DNA of 64,000 nucleotides from Pseudomonadota bacterium (GTDB taxonomy: Bacteria; Pseudomonadota; Alphaproteobacteria; Micropepsales; Micropepsaceae): contig JAFEEQ010000015.1 in assembly GCA_018241025.1 (NCBI GenBank), positions 186,001 to 250,000 of the forward strand, written 5' to 3'. The notes below the pieces were generated by a model. It was not told the origin of the DNA and did not search any database. It was given only the letters and a program-made list of their open reading frames with translations. The position numbers and the translations under genes are program-made. Below, piece by piece: positions 44,305 through 53,966 of this stretch. The stretch's first letter is position 1. Every line of letters starts with the position of its first letter.

Positions 44305-45002
44305 GCGCTGTAAGCCCCGTCGCGGAGCCGCGGCGCGGCGTGGCTTGCATCGCTGGCGACCGCAAGCTCGACGTCCTGTGCAAAGTCCCGGCCAATGAGT
44401 TCCTGTCCGGAGAGCGAGGCACGGATCACATCCGCGAAATCGTCCCGCGCGCCCAGCCAGACATCGCGCGCGACACGCGCTTCTGGTGAAAGCGGAAGAT
44501 CCAGGGCATCCAGAATGGCGCCAGCCCCGAGCAAATCCTCGATAGCCGGGCGCAGGCTGTCATCGCTTCTCCAGCGCTCGCCGGCCGGGATCACGGCCAC
44601 GTCGCCGCCCAGCGCGCGCGCAGCCTGCGCCACGGCGCGCGCATTGCGCAGGCACCCAGCAAAGACAGCAGCGCTGCCGCCCATCAACGACAGCCTCGAT
44701 CCATTCGGTGAGGGCAGCATCAGCCGCGTTCCAGACGCGATGGTCTGCAACGATGCCGGGGATAGCGAGTATTGACCGCCGGCGGCACGCTTGGGACTGG
44801 CGAGAACTGCTCCCGCCGCTTTGGCCGCTTCGTCCGCGGAAACCTGATCGCCGAGCGGGAAGGGCACAATCTGCGCCCCGCGCGCCGTCGAAATGTCGAC
44901 AGCCGTCGAGAACGACAGCACGTCGACGATCACGAGCGCCGCGACACGGTCGCGAAACGCCAGCACGCCATTCGGTCCCCACTCGCAATGTGCGACAGGC
45001 AT
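44301..45002 (-). CDS. ComB-like 2-phosphosulfolactate phosphatase
   Basis: A 233-aa protein of the ComB family, which converts 2-phosphosulfolactate to sulfolactate in coenzyme M synthesis. It has VIVDVLSFSTAVDISTARGA near residue 24, the central LPSPNGSRLSLMG and FAGCLRNARAVA; IPAGERW follows. Coenzyme M is not expected in this kind of organism, and ComA/ComC are not near, so a different phosphatase role is likely. It begins about 70 nt after the CarD gene, beyond a terminator. Confidence 0.75.
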   Translation of the reverse strand: MPVAHCEWGPNGVLAFRDRVAALVIVDVLSFSTAVDISTARGAQIVPFPLGDQVSADEAAKAAGAVLASPKRAAGGQYSLSPASLQTIASGTRLMLPSPNGSRLSLMGGSAAVFAGCLRNARAVAQAARALGGDVAVIPAGERWRSDDSLRPAIEDLLGAGAILDALDLPLSPEARVARDVWLGARDDFADVIRASLSGQELIGRDFAQDVELAVASDASHAAPRLRDGAYSA

Positions 45003-45018
45003 CTTCGATCTCCCCTAA

Positions 45019-45049
45019 ACGAAAAAGGCCCGGATCGCTCCGGGCCTCT
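45019..45049 (-). terminator. Intrinsic terminator of carD
   Basis: On the minus strand AGGCCCGGA-GCGA-TCCGGGCCT forms a perfect 9-bp stem with a 4-nt loop, followed by TTTTCGTTT. It begins about 25 nt after the carD stop and separates carD from the ComB-like gene. Confidence 0.9.
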
Positions 45050-45071
45050 TCCTCATTCTTTGCGAACTGGA

Positions 45072-45638
45072 TCAAGCCGCCTTCTTCAGCAGCATGCCTT
45101 CGACGCGCTTCACCGCGGTCGGCTCGTCGGTGCGTTCGACGGCCGCGACTTCGCGGGCCATGCGGGCGAGGGCCGCTTCATAGAGCTGGCGCTCGGAGTA
45201 GGACTGCTCGGGCTGACCCGAGGCGCGGTGCAGGTCGCGCACCACCTCGGCAATCGAGACGAGGTCGCCCGAATTGATCTTCGCTTCGTACTCCTGCGCG
45301 CGGCGCGACCACATGGTGCGCTTGATGCGGGCACGGCCCTTCAGCGTGTTCAGGGCGTTGGCGACGATGTCCGGCGACGACAGCTTGCGCATGCCCACGG
45401 CCTTGGCCTTGGTGGTCGGCACGCGCAGGGTCATCTTGTCTTTTTCGAAGGTGATGACGAACAGTTCCAGCTTCATGCCGGCGACTTCCTGTTCCTCGAT
45501 CTTCATGATCTTGCCGACGCCATGGGTCGGGTAGACGACATGGTCGTTGGTCTTGAATTCGTGCTTCTTGGTGTTCGTGTTCGCCGGGGTCTTCTTCTGG
45601 ACGGCGGCGGGAGCAGGGGCGGTCTTGGGGGCGGTCAT
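45072..45638 (-). CDS. carD: CarD-family transcription regulator
   Basis: A 188-aa RNA-polymerase-binding regulator. After an Ala/Pro/Lys-rich N-terminus of about 25 residues, the Tudor-like RID domain starts FKTNDHVVYPTHGVGKIMKIEE, and the helical DNA-binding C-terminal domain follows (MWSRRAQEYEAKINSGDLVSIAEVVRDLHR). It stabilises open complexes at rRNA and other promoters. A strong terminator follows. Its leader is AT-rich. Confidence 0.95.
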   Translation of the reverse strand: MTAPKTAPAPAAVQKKTPANTNTKKHEFKTNDHVVYPTHGVGKIMKIEEQEVAGMKLELFVITFEKDKMTLRVPTTKAKAVGMRKLSSPDIVANALNTLKGRARIKRTMWSRRAQEYEAKINSGDLVSIAEVVRDLHRASGQPEQSYSERQLYEAALARMAREVAAVERTDEPTAVKRVEGMLLKKAA

Positions 45639-45940
45639 GGCTCACTTTCGTCGGGCTCATCTGTCGCGCACGGCGGCGCGCCCACTGAGCATCTTCACTG
45701 CACTGCAACCGAAACGAATGCCGGCGCCGGATTGTTGCCAGTCCGGAGAGGGTTCCGTCATACGTTTCAGATCGTAGAATTATATATCACAGTTCCTCCG
45801 TGAACGGAAGGACAATTTGACAAGGTATTGAATTGTTGGGATTTATTTCGATTCGTGCCGAATCCGGTCACGAATTCAATTGGTTAAATTGAAGATAAAT
45901 CCGGGTTAACGGCGGTGAAATCCGACCGCCATGGTAAATT
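45639..45940. other. AT-rich intergenic region, carD promoter and fdxA 3' end
   Basis: 302 bp without a gene. Bases 45770-45910 are clearly AT-rich compared with the surroundings. On the minus strand TATATAAT (45788-45781 region, preceded by TG) is a candidate extended -10 of carD, with no clear -35. A 6-bp hairpin, GGCGGT/ACCGCC (45911-45930), follows the fdxA stop but lacks a T run. No ORF worth calling. Confidence 0.45.
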
Positions 45941-46279
45941 CTACGAACCGTCGCCGGGCTTGTCGGAGAAGTATTTCTCGAACTTGTCAGGAACGCCTTC
46001 CCAATCCTTGGCATCCGCGGGCGCGGTTCCATGCTGGGTGATGTTCGGCCACTTTTTGGCGAACTCGGCATTCAGGGTCAGCCACTTCTCGAGGCCGCTC
46101 TCGGTGTCGGCCTTGATGGCCTCCGGCGGGCATTCGGGCTCGCAGACGCCACAGTCGATGCACTCATCCGGGTGGATGACGAGCATGTTCTCGCCTTCAT
46201 AGAAGCAGTCGACCGGGCAGACCTCGACGCAGTCCATGAACTTGCACTTGATGCAGGCTTCGGTGACGACATAGGTCAT
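45941..46279 (-). CDS. fdxA: Seven-iron ferredoxin FdxA
   Basis: A 112-aa ferredoxin with one [3Fe-4S] and one [4Fe-4S] cluster, an electron carrier. It shows [33 protein letters not shown] and [16 protein letters not shown]. The central Cys-to-x change typical of the 3Fe site is not visible in the raw reading, so cluster type is by family. The start at 46279 is clear by homology. It lies between the S4-protein and carD genes. Confidence 0.95.
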   Translation of the reverse strand: MTYVVTEACIKCKFMDCVEVCPVDCFYEGENMLVIHPDECIDCGVCEPECPPEAIKADTESGLEKWLTLNAEFAKKWPNITQHGTAPADAKDWEGVPDKFEKYFSDKPGDGS

Positions 46280-46328
46280 GGCGGAACGGCCCCGGAATGA
46301 TGTAGGCGACAGATTGGTCGGCCAAGCG

Positions 46329-46628
46329 TCATACGGGAGGGCTGGCCTCGGGATCAAGTCCGGCGCCCGCGACGATTTCGTACAGCAGCCGCGCCTCGGG
46401 TGCAGGGCCTCGCCGCTCGCCGAAAGCGACCACACGAACGACAAGGGCTTCGCGCCCGGTCGGCACGGTGAGGACGTCTCCGAGCTTGATGCCGTGCCCC
46501 GATTTCACAACCCGCGCACCGTTCAACCGGACGCGTCCGGCCTCCGCCGCCGCCTGTGCCAGCGGCCGCGTCTTGTAGAACCGCGCATGCCACAACCACC
46601 TGTCGATACGGATGCGGGCTTCACTCAT
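46329..46628 (-). CDS. S4-domain RNA-binding protein (Hsp15-like)
   Basis: A 99-aa protein with an S4 domain: [33 protein letters not shown] at 5-37, then [14 protein letters not shown]. Hsp15 (HslR) recycles stalled 50S subunits carrying nascent chains. Its ATG overlaps the helicase stop by 4 nt (ATGA), so the two are co-translated. Confidence 0.92.
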   Translation of the reverse strand: MSEARIRIDRWLWHARFYKTRPLAQAAAEAGRVRLNGARVVKSGHGIKLGDVLTVPTGREALVVRVVAFGERRGPAPEARLLYEIVAGAGLDPEASPPV

Positions 46629-49198
46629 TTGCGAACCAGCGCGGCCAGCGAGGCGAAGGGAGAATCCGGACGTATCTCGACCTTGAATTCTTTCGGCTTC
46701 TGCGGCGGGCGGTGATGGCGCCGTTTGCCCTGTGGCGGCTTCGGCAATTGCTTACGCCAGACATGGGCCACGCCATTGCCGGTATCGGCAACCTCGACGA
46801 TCTCCCAGCCCATCGCTGCGAGAACTTCTTTCAGGTCATCATTGCCGGAGCCTATGAGCGAGACGAGCTTCGGCATCAGGCCTCCGGCATTCGCGCCGGC
46901 CGCGGCGCCTTTCTCGAGTTCTTCTTCGAGCCGTTCGAGCATGTCGAGCCGGATCGCGCGTCGCGCGATGTCGCGGAAACCGGATGCGGCGAGGAAACCG
47001 GCCGGCATGTTGCCGTCATTGGCGAAGGAGGTGAGCCCCGCCAGCGGCGGTGCCGGCAGTTTGTCCTTCTGATGCCACACGCCCCAGAGCAACCCGAGCA
47101 GCGAAGCCGCATCGGGCCGCAGCAGTTTGGGCAGATAGACCGAACGCCGGCCGAACCAGATGCCGAAATTCTTCAACGCACGGACGAGCTGGCCGATATT
47201 GTCCGGCAGCGCCACCTTCGCCCGCTCTAATGATCCGAAATTCTCCAGCAACTGATGCGCCACGCCGCGTGCCGGGCCGGGCAGGGCCTCCGGCGTGCCA
47301 GGCTTGGCCTCGATCGCCGCACCCAGCGCCAGCAGCGGCTGAAGCCGGTGCGCGATGCGCGCTTGCACAAAAGCTTCGAGCCGGGTTTGCACGTCGGCCC
47401 TAAGCTCGCCCTTCAGCCGCTCGTCGGCCAGTATTTCGATCGTCGGATTGAGCGGCGAAGGTCCCTTGCGCAGATGCGCGATCACGGCACCGTCCCACCA
47501 CAGCTTGCCGTGCTCGCTAAGAACGATGTCCTTGTCGTCGGCTGCGGTCAGGCGTCGCGCGCGCGCGACGAACTCGCCCTCGAGACCGCGCATCGCCGCG
47601 GCGCGCAGTGTCTTGCCATGGATGCCCTCGGCGCGAGCATCGGCTTCGAACCGGAACCCTTCGAGCTTGCCGACGATCTCGCCGCCGATGGCGACGCCGC
47701 CGGAATCGTCGAGCGTGAGGCTGATCACCTCGTCCTCGCGCAGCCGTTTCATCAGCACCGATGTCCGCCGATCGATGAAACGCTGCGTGAGCTGTTCGTG
47801 CAGCGCATCCGACAGCCGGTCCTCGACCGCGCGCGTCACGCCTTGCCAGTGCACGCTGTCTTTCGTCCAGTTCGCGCGGTGGCTGGCATAGGTCCAGGTG
47901 CGGATCTGCGTAAGGCGTCCGGAAAGCGTCGCGACATCGCCTTCGGTCACATTCAGCCGTTCGATCTGCCGCGCCAGCCAGTCTTCCGGCAGCACGCCGT
48001 CATCGCTCATCAGATAGAGGAAAATCGTCTGGACCAGCCGGACATGCTCGTCGACCGACAGCTTGCGGAAGTCGGGCAACTGGCAGGCATCCCACAAGCG
48101 GTGAAGCCCGGTGCGCGTCGCCGTGAACGGCAGCACCTCGTCATTCGCAGCGATCAGGCGCAGCGCCGTGAAGTCGCTCGCCGGCCGCGCCTTGCCAAGG
48201 CCGCGCGTCGGCGGTGGGGCGTCGAGGCTCGCGATAAGGTTGTCGAGAGAGGTGAAATCGAGATCGGAATTGCGCCATTGCAGCACGCGCACCGGATCGT
48301 AACGATGGCCTTCGACGCGCGCGACGAGTTCCTCATCCAGCGGTTCAGCTTCGCCAGTAGTGCCGAAGGTGCCGTCGTTCATATGGCGGCCCGCGCGGCC
48401 GGCGATCTGACCGACCTCGTCTGGGCGCAGCGGCCGCGTGCCGACGCCGTCGAACTTTTCAAGCGCCGCGAAGGCGACGTGATCGACATCCATGTTGAGC
48501 CCCATGCCGATGGCATCGGTCGCAACCAGGAAATCGACGTCACCGCTCTGGTAGAGTTCGACCTGGGCATTCCGCGTGCGCGGGCTGAGCGCGCCCAGCA
48601 CCACCGCCGCGCCGCCGCGCTGGCGCCGGATCAGCTCGGCGATGCCGTAGACGTCTTCCGCCGAAAACCCGACCACCGCCGCGCGGCGGGGCAGGCGGGT
48701 AAGCTTCTTGTGCCCGGTATAGGCCAGATCGGAGAACCGCGCCCGGCCGATGAAATAGGCGCGCGGAATGAAGCGCTGGATCGGCCCGCGCATCGTGTCG
48801 GCACCGAGGAAGATCGTTTCCTCCTCGCCGCGCGCATGCAGCAGGCGATCGGTGAAGACATGCCCGCGTTCCGGATCGGCGCAGAGCTGGATCTCGTCGA
48901 TGACAAGGCACGCCACCGGAATGTCGAGCGGCATCGCCTCCACGGTGCAGACGTAGTAGCGCGCGTCCCTGGGAACGATCTTCTCTTCGCCGGTGATCAG
49001 CGCAGTGACGTTTTCGCCTTTCAGACGCACGATCCGGTCATAGACCTCGCGCGCGAGAAGGCGCAGCGGCAGGCCGATCATCCCCGACTTGTGGGCGAGC
49101 ATCCGCTCGATGGCGAAATGGGTCTTGCCGGTATTGGTGGGACCGAGCACCGCCGTTACGCGCGCCACGGCGTCCCGCTGAACGTTCGATTTGAGCAT
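46625..49198 (-). CDS. Suv3-like DEAD/DEAH-box RNA helicase
   Basis: An 857-aa superfamily 2 helicase similar to mitochondrial SUV3. The Walker A GPTNTGKT is at 19-26, the Walker B DEIQ near 108, VATDAIGMGLNM and QIAGRAGRH are motifs V and VI. The C-terminal 400 residues are family-specific and end in a basic KRRHHRPPQKPKEF tail. It probably works in RNA turnover. Part of the conserved helicase-S4-fdxA-carD run. Confidence 0.92.
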   Translation of the reverse strand: MLKSNVQRDAVARVTAVLGPTNTGKTHFAIERMLAHKSGMIGLPLRLLAREVYDRIVRLKGENVTALITGEEKIVPRDARYYVCTVEAMPLDIPVACLVIDEIQLCADPERGHVFTDRLLHARGEEETIFLGADTMRGPIQRFIPRAYFIGRARFSDLAYTGHKKLTRLPRRAAVVGFSAEDVYGIAELIRRQRGGAAVVLGALSPRTRNAQVELYQSGDVDFLVATDAIGMGLNMDVDHVAFAALEKFDGVGTRPLRPDEVGQIAGRAGRHMNDGTFGTTGEAEPLDEELVARVEGHRYDPVRVLQWRNSDLDFTSLDNLIASLDAPPPTRGLGKARPASDFTALRLIAANDEVLPFTATRTGLHRLWDACQLPDFRKLSVDEHVRLVQTIFLYLMSDDGVLPEDWLARQIERLNVTEGDVATLSGRLTQIRTWTYASHRANWTKDSVHWQGVTRAVEDRLSDALHEQLTQRFIDRRTSVLMKRLREDEVISLTLDDSGGVAIGGEIVGKLEGFRFEADARAEGIHGKTLRAAAMRGLEGEFVARARRLTAADDKDIVLSEHGKLWWDGAVIAHLRKGPSPLNPTIEILADERLKGELRADVQTRLEAFVQARIAHRLQPLLALGAAIEAKPGTPEALPGPARGVAHQLLENFGSLERAKVALPDNIGQLVRALKNFGIWFGRRSVYLPKLLRPDAASLLGLLWGVWHQKDKLPAPPLAGLTSFANDGNMPAGFLAASGFRDIARRAIRLDMLERLEEELEKGAAAGANAGGLMPKLVSLIGSGNDDLKEVLAAMGWEIVEVADTGNGVAHVWRKQLPKPPQGKRRHHRPPQKPKEFKVEIRPDSPFASLAALVRK

Positions 49199-49249
49199 GA
49201 CCCGAACATCGGGTTTCGGGCCTGCCGATGCAAGGCCCGTATGGCATGA

Positions 49250-49294
49250 GTTGGGATGGGGCGGGGCCCGCCCAGCTGCGGAACCCCACCCAAC
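49250..49294 (-). terminator. GC-rich nested hairpin after the small periplasmic gene
   Basis: Outer arms GTTGGG / CCCAAC (49250-49255 and 49289-49294) enclose GGGG/CCCC and an inner GGGCGG-GCC-CCGCCC hairpin. It starts 4 nt after the stop of the gene at 49298 and lies before the helicase start. There is no T run, so termination is only plausible. Confidence 0.4.
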
Positions 49295-49297
49295 AAT

Positions 49298-49537
49298 TTA
49301 GTGTGCGTAGTCCATTCCCGAACGGACTTCCTCGATCGCCTGGCGGACCAGTTCGATCGCCCGCTCGCGATGCCCACCCTTGTTGGGCGTGGACATCTCG
49401 AGCTGGTTGCGCGCGGTCTCGAGCGCGTCGAGCGCCGCCCGCATATGCGGCTGGGCAGCAAAAGCTTCGCCGATGAAAATTCCCCCCATCATGGCGACCG
49501 CAAGTCCGCTGCCGACCAGGAGCTTCTGAAATCGCAT
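49298..49537 (-). CDS. Small exported helical protein
   Basis: A 79-aa protein with a signal peptide (about 1-27, ending AFA) and a mature part of about 50 residues, amphipathic and helical (MRAALDALETARNQLEM, then HRERAIELVRQAIEEVRSGMDY). It resembles small periplasmic proteins of unknown role. Upstream of the helicase gene and separated from it by a hairpin. Confidence 0.65.
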   Translation of the reverse strand: MRFQKLLVGSGLAVAMMGGIFIGEAFAAQPHMRAALDALETARNQLEMSTPNKGGHRERAIELVRQAIEEVRSGMDYAH

Positions 49538-49853
49538 GGTCTATCCCTCAATCCCGAAAGGCCTGATTGCCTGCGGGTTACCAAAGGCTAGCTGCGCCAT
49601 GGGAACTGGCACTGTAAATTTCGTTAATCTGTGGACCGTCCGTTTACGGACGGTACGATACAGGAACGAACACTGTCCGAATCACTAACTCGATGAAAAT
49701 CATCCTTTGTTCTCATACGTTTAGTATGAGTTCCTAGGGCGTCGACCACTACATCTAGTGCCGGAACGGACCCATAGAGTCTGCGCGTCTTATCCACCGA
49801 ACCATCCGTACCCGGAACAAATTAACGGTTTGATGACTGTCACATAGCCGCGT
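49538..49853. other. Intergenic region with two perfect hairpins
   Basis: Between two divergent genes, no ORF is convincing. It holds ACCGTCCG-TTTA-CGGACGGT (49634-49653) and CTCATAC-GTTTA-GTATGAG (49712-49730), both exact and both with a TTTA loop. Neither is followed by a T run. They may be regulator sites or RNA structures. No cobalamin-riboswitch B12 box is visible. Confidence 0.5.
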
Positions 49854-49881
49854 TTGACGGGCATTTCGCACCTGCGATACT
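49854..49881 (+). promoter_or_regulatory. Predicted sigma-70 promoter of scpA
   Basis: TTGACG (49854-49859) and GATACT (49876-49881) are 16 bp apart. Transcription would start near 49888, about 22 nt before the ATG, where GGGCGGAA could serve as ribosome-binding site. Confidence 0.5.
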
Positions 49882-49909
49882 CCCGGTCAAAGAAATTCGG
49901 GCGGAACGC

Positions 49910-52063
49910 ATGACCACCAACGACAAGACACCGGAAAGCTGGGCCAAGGCCGCGCAGAAGGAACTGAAGGACAAGCCGCTGTCCGGCCTTACCTGGCACA
50001 CGCCGGAAGGTTTCGACGTCAAGCCGCTCTACACGCCTGCCGATCTCGAAGGCTTCGAGGCGACCAATTCGTTGCCGGGCCAGATGCCCTATATGCGCGG
50101 CGTCCGCTCCACCATGTATGCCGGCCGCCCGTGGACCATTCGTCAGTATGCGGGCTTTTCGACCGCCGAAGAGTCCAACGCCTTCTACCGCAAGAATCTC
50201 GCCGCCGGTCAGATGGGCCTCTCGGTCGCCTTCGATCTCGCCACCCATCGCGGCTACGACAGCGATCACCCGCGCGTCGCCGGCGATGTCGGCAAGGCCG
50301 GCGTGGCAATCGACTCCGTCGAGGATATGAAGATCCTGTTCGGCGGCATTCCGCTCGACAAGATGTCGGTCTCCATGACCATGAACGGCGCCGTGATCCC
50401 GATCATGGCGAACTTCATCGTCGCCGGCGAAGAGCAGGGGACCCCGACCGAGAAGCTCTCCGGCACGATCCAGAACGACATCCTCAAGGAATTCATGGTG
50501 CGGAACACCTACATCTATCCGCCCAGCCCTTCGATGCGCATCGTCGCCGACATCATCGAATACACGGCGAAGAAGATGCCGAAGTTCAATTCGATCTCGA
50601 TCAGCGGCTATCACATGCACGAAGCCGGTGCGACGGCGGTGCAGGAGCTCGCCTACACGCTGGCCGACGGCATCGAATATGTCCGCGCCGCGCTGGCAAA
50701 GGGTCTCGAAGTCGACGCCTTCGCGCCGCGCCTCAGCTTCTTCTTCGGCATCGGCATGAACTTCTTCATGGAAGTCGCCAAGCTGCGCGCCGCGCGTCTT
50801 CTGTGGTCGCAGATCATGGCCGGGTTCGGCGCGAAGAACGCCGAGAGCCTGATGCTGCGCACCCACTGCCAGACCTCGGGCGTCTCGCTGACCGAGCAAG
50901 ACCCCTACAACAATGTCGTGCGCACGACGATCGAGGCGCTGGCCGCGGTGCTTGGTGGCACCCAGTCGCTGCACACCAACTCCTTCGACGAAGCCATCGC
51001 GCTGCCGACGGAGTTCTCCGCCCGCATCGCCCGCAACACCCAGCTCATCCTCCAGAACGAGAGCCATGTGACGAAGGTTGTCGATCCGCTCGGCGGGTCC
51101 TACTACGTCGAGGCGCTGACCCATTCGCTGGCAACCGCCGCGAAGGCGATCATCGACGATGTCGAGGCGATGGGCGGCATGACCAAGGCGGTCGAAGCCG
51201 GCATCCCGAAGCTGCGCATCGAAGAAGCCGCCGCCCGCCGCCAGGCCCGCGTCGATCGCGCCGAGGACGTGATCGTCGGCGTCAACAAGTTCCAGCTGAA
51301 GCAGGAAGACGAGATCGAAGTCCGCGCCATCGACAACGCGCAGGTTCGCGAGGCCCAGATCGCCCGCCTGAAACAGATCAAGGCGACGCGCGATCCGGCC
51401 AAGCTCAAGGCCGCTCTCGAGGCATTGGTCGAGGGCGCCAAGGGCAACGGCAACCTTCTCGCGCTCGCCGTCGAAGCGGCACGCGCCCGCGCCACCGTCG
51501 GCGAGATCTCCGACGCCATGGAAAGCGTCTTCGGCCGTCACCGCGCCGAAATCCGCTCCATTGCCGGCGTCTATGGCGCCGCCTATGAGGGCGACAACGA
51601 GTTCGGCGCGATCCGTGGCGAAGTCGAAGCCTTTGCCAGGGAAGAAGGCCGCCGCCCGCGCATGCTGGTCGCCAAGATGGGCCAGGACGGCCACGACCGC
51701 GGCGCCAAGGTCATCGCCACCGCCTTCGCCGATCTCGGCTTCGATGTCGATATCGGGCCGCTGTTCCAGACACCCGAAGAAGTCGCCAAGGATGCGGTCG
51801 ATGCCGACGTGCACGTCATCGGCGTATCGAGCCAGGCCGCCGGCCATCTCACGCTGGTGCCCATGCTGATCGATGCGTTGAAGAAGCAGAAGGCGGACGA
51901 CATCCTCGTCGTCGTCGGCGGCGTGATCCCGGCACAGGATTACGACGCGCTGAAGAAGGCGGGCGTTTCCGCGATCTTCGGACCGGGAACGAATATCCCG
52001 GACGCAGCGCGAAACGTCCTCGACCTTATCCGCAGCCGCAAACTTTCGCACGCGGCAGAGTAG
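49910..52063 (+). CDS. scpA: Methylmalonyl-CoA mutase
   Basis: A 717-aa B12-dependent enzyme interconverting succinyl-CoA and (R)-methylmalonyl-CoA in propionate and odd-chain metabolism. The N-terminal TIM barrel carries the RxxxG substrate-binding [21 protein letters not shown]. The C-terminal domain has DGHDRG with the cobalamin-ligating H595. The length is that of a single-chain homodimeric form (like E. coli Sbm), so no small subunit gene is needed. meaB is 1.9 kb downstream. Confidence 0.97.
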   Translation: MTTNDKTPESWAKAAQKELKDKPLSGLTWHTPEGFDVKPLYTPADLEGFEATNSLPGQMPYMRGVRSTMYAGRPWTIRQYAGFSTAEESNAFYRKNLAAGQMGLSVAFDLATHRGYDSDHPRVAGDVGKAGVAIDSVEDMKILFGGIPLDKMSVSMTMNGAVIPIMANFIVAGEEQGTPTEKLSGTIQNDILKEFMVRNTYIYPPSPSMRIVADIIEYTAKKMPKFNSISISGYHMHEAGATAVQELAYTLADGIEYVRAALAKGLEVDAFAPRLSFFFGIGMNFFMEVAKLRAARLLWSQIMAGFGAKNAESLMLRTHCQTSGVSLTEQDPYNNVVRTTIEALAAVLGGTQSLHTNSFDEAIALPTEFSARIARNTQLILQNESHVTKVVDPLGGSYYVEALTHSLATAAKAIIDDVEAMGGMTKAVEAGIPKLRIEEAAARRQARVDRAEDVIVGVNKFQLKQEDEIEVRAIDNAQVREAQIARLKQIKATRDPAKLKAALEALVEGAKGNGNLLALAVEAARARATVGEISDAMESVFGRHRAEIRSIAGVYGAAYEGDNEFGAIRGEVEAFAREEGRRPRMLVAKMGQDGHDRGAKVIATAFADLGFDVDIGPLFQTPEEVAKDAVDADVHVIGVSSQAAGHLTLVPMLIDALKKQKADDILVVVGGVIPAQDYDALKKAGVSAIFGPGTNIPDAARNVLDLIRSRKLSHAAE

Positions 52064-52165
52064 AATCGCGCGCGCAGTCATCGTGCAGAACACCGATGTT
52101 CTGCGGGTTATCTGCTTGCGATTGTGTTATCGTGCATTTGCGGCCAGACACGGGATTAGCGTGCC

Positions 52166-53047
52166 ATGACCAAGATCGCAATCATCGGCCCCGGCGCTAT
52201 CGGCGGGACAGTCGCGTTCGCGCTGGCCCCGAAACACGATGTGCTCATCTGCGCCAACCAGGCGTTCGAGACGCTGTCGATGACGCGCATGCAGACCGGT
52301 GAACGCGAATCCATTGCGGTCAAGGTCGTCACCGATCCGGCGCGTCTCAAACCTGTCGATTGGGTCCTGCTCTGCGTGAAGTCGCACCAGACGGCCGGCG
52401 CGGCGCCTTGGCTGCGTGCCCTCGCCGGCCCGCATACCCGCGTTGCGGTGCTTCAGAACGGCGTCGAGCACCGCGAGCGCGTGGCCCATCTTCTTCCGCT
52501 CGATACCGCTATCGTGCCAGTCGTCGTGGCGCTGCCGGCCGAGCGCGTCGCGCCGGGCGTGATCGAGATGCATGGTGGCGCCCACCTGACCGTTGCAGAT
52601 GACGACGCAGGCCACGCCTTCGTCGAACTCTTCGCCGGTACCTTTGTGCAGGCCGTTTCCGACCGCGACTTCAAGACAAGGGTGTGGGAGAAACTCTGCC
52701 TCAACAGCGCCGGCGGCGCGCTGTCCGCGCTCACGCTGCGCCCGGACGCGCTCGCATCCTCGCCGGAAATGACTGCGCTCGGCGTCCGTATCATCGAGGA
52801 GACCATGGCGGTCGGCCGGGCCGAAGGCGCAAAATTCGAGGAGGGCTTCGTCGAGCGCCTGGTTGCCATGCAATCCGGCCATCGTATCCGCCGCGGCAAC
52901 TCGATGTTCTATGATCGACGCGACGGCAAGCCGCTCGAATGGGACGCCCGCAACGCTGTGATCCAGCGTCTCGGCCGCAAACATGGCATCGCCACGCCGA
53001 TCAGCGACGTGATCATCCCGATGCTGAAAGCCGTGAGCCCTGAGTAG
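52166..53047 (+). CDS. Ketopantoate reductase (ApbA/PanE)-family protein
   Basis: A 293-aa dehydrogenase with the Rossmann start IAIIGPGAIGGTVAF, VLLCVKSHQT in the middle, and KLCLNSAGGALSALT as the catalytic Lys/Asn segment of the family. Such paralogues often are not the true PanE; substrate unknown. It follows scpA by 102 nt in the same direction, but co-transcription is unproven. Confidence 0.85.
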   Translation: MTKIAIIGPGAIGGTVAFALAPKHDVLICANQAFETLSMTRMQTGERESIAVKVVTDPARLKPVDWVLLCVKSHQTAGAAPWLRALAGPHTRVAVLQNGVEHRERVAHLLPLDTAIVPVVVALPAERVAPGVIEMHGGAHLTVADDDAGHAFVELFAGTFVQAVSDRDFKTRVWEKLCLNSAGGALSALTLRPDALASSPEMTALGVRIIEETMAVGRAEGAKFEEGFVERLVAMQSGHRIRRGNSMFYDRRDGKPLEWDARNAVIQRLGRKHGIATPISDVIIPMLKAVSPE

Positions 53048-53050
53048 CCC

Positions 53051-53899
53051 CTACCGCTTCGGCGTCACGCCATCGATCTTCAGTGTCGTGGCCACCGCGG
53101 CGATCACCCCGTATTCGGTATTCGACCACACGCGCAGCGGCACGACATAGTCGCGCCCAGTCACGGCGCTCGGCATCGTCGTGATCCAGGCATTGATCAG
53201 CGGAAACTTCGAAGCGTCCTTCAGAACGCGCGGCTTGTAGCCCGATATCTGCTTGTATTTCATCTGGCAGAGCACCGCCGGTCCCTTGTAGAGCCCGTTG
53301 TCGAGCGACACGGTGGTGTCCTTCACCTTCACGAATTCCACGTCGTAGCGGCGGCGGCCGTCGAAGACCGGCAGCAGCACGCTGCACGGGTTGCCCGCTT
53401 CCGCACCGACACCGGACACGAAGAAGGTGATCGCGCTCAGCGGATCGAAGGTCCCTTTCTGCTGCGCCGGCGGCACTTCGTAGCCCGTCGTGGAGTAGGG
53501 CGGGTCGGCATAGAGTCGCGCCGGACCGCTCGCATCATAGGTCAGCGAGACTTCCTGCTTCTTGTCCGATTTTCCGGTGTAGAACGAGTCATAGAGGCCG
53601 GGATGGAAGTTCTTCGGCGCCACCGTTCCGTTCGAGGTCGCCTGAATCTCCGACTGCCAGAACGCGTTCACGATGCCGCTGGTCGAAAGGTTCGAGACCG
53701 AATGATACTGGTCGCCGCGGATCGTGGTGTTGAGATCGACCTTTCCGAGCGTCACGCCACCGGCATAAAGCGTCATCGCCATCTGGAGCGTCGAGCCGGG
53801 CACGCTGGTCGCTTCACCGCCCGCACCGCCGGCGGCCAACGCCGCGCCGGTCAGCGGGCCGGACAGGAACAACACCATCAGGGCGTGGCGAAATTTCAT
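53051..53899 (-). CDS. Exported DUF3108 protein
   Basis: A 282-aa periplasmic protein with a signal peptide (about 1-23, ending ALAA) and a beta-rich mature part with the DUF3108 pattern: YAGGVTLGKVDLNTTIRGDQY, DSFYTGKSDKKQEVSLTYD, FPLINAWITTMPSAVTGRDYVVPLRVW. Members are envelope proteins of unknown role. The start at 53899 follows AAGAGAG. It lies antiparallel between panE-like and meaB. Confidence 0.75.
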   Translation of the reverse strand: MKFRHALMVLFLSGPLTGAALAAGGAGGEATSVPGSTLQMAMTLYAGGVTLGKVDLNTTIRGDQYHSVSNLSTSGIVNAFWQSEIQATSNGTVAPKNFHPGLYDSFYTGKSDKKQEVSLTYDASGPARLYADPPYSTTGYEVPPAQQKGTFDPLSAITFFVSGVGAEAGNPCSVLLPVFDGRRRYDVEFVKVKDTTVSLDNGLYKGPAVLCQMKYKQISGYKPRVLKDASKFPLINAWITTMPSAVTGRDYVVPLRVWSNTEYGVIAAVATTLKIDGVTPKR

Positions 53900-53966
53900 C
53901 GTCGTCTCTCTTGGGTGGTCGCGCAAAATAGCGGCGGGCAAGCTCCAAAACCACTATGGTCCAAAT

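Noticed and set aside
49538..49909. Cobalamin riboswitch upstream of scpA
   Set aside because: The B12 box and the multi-stem core are not visible. The gap upstream of cobS (59678-59750) is too short for one.
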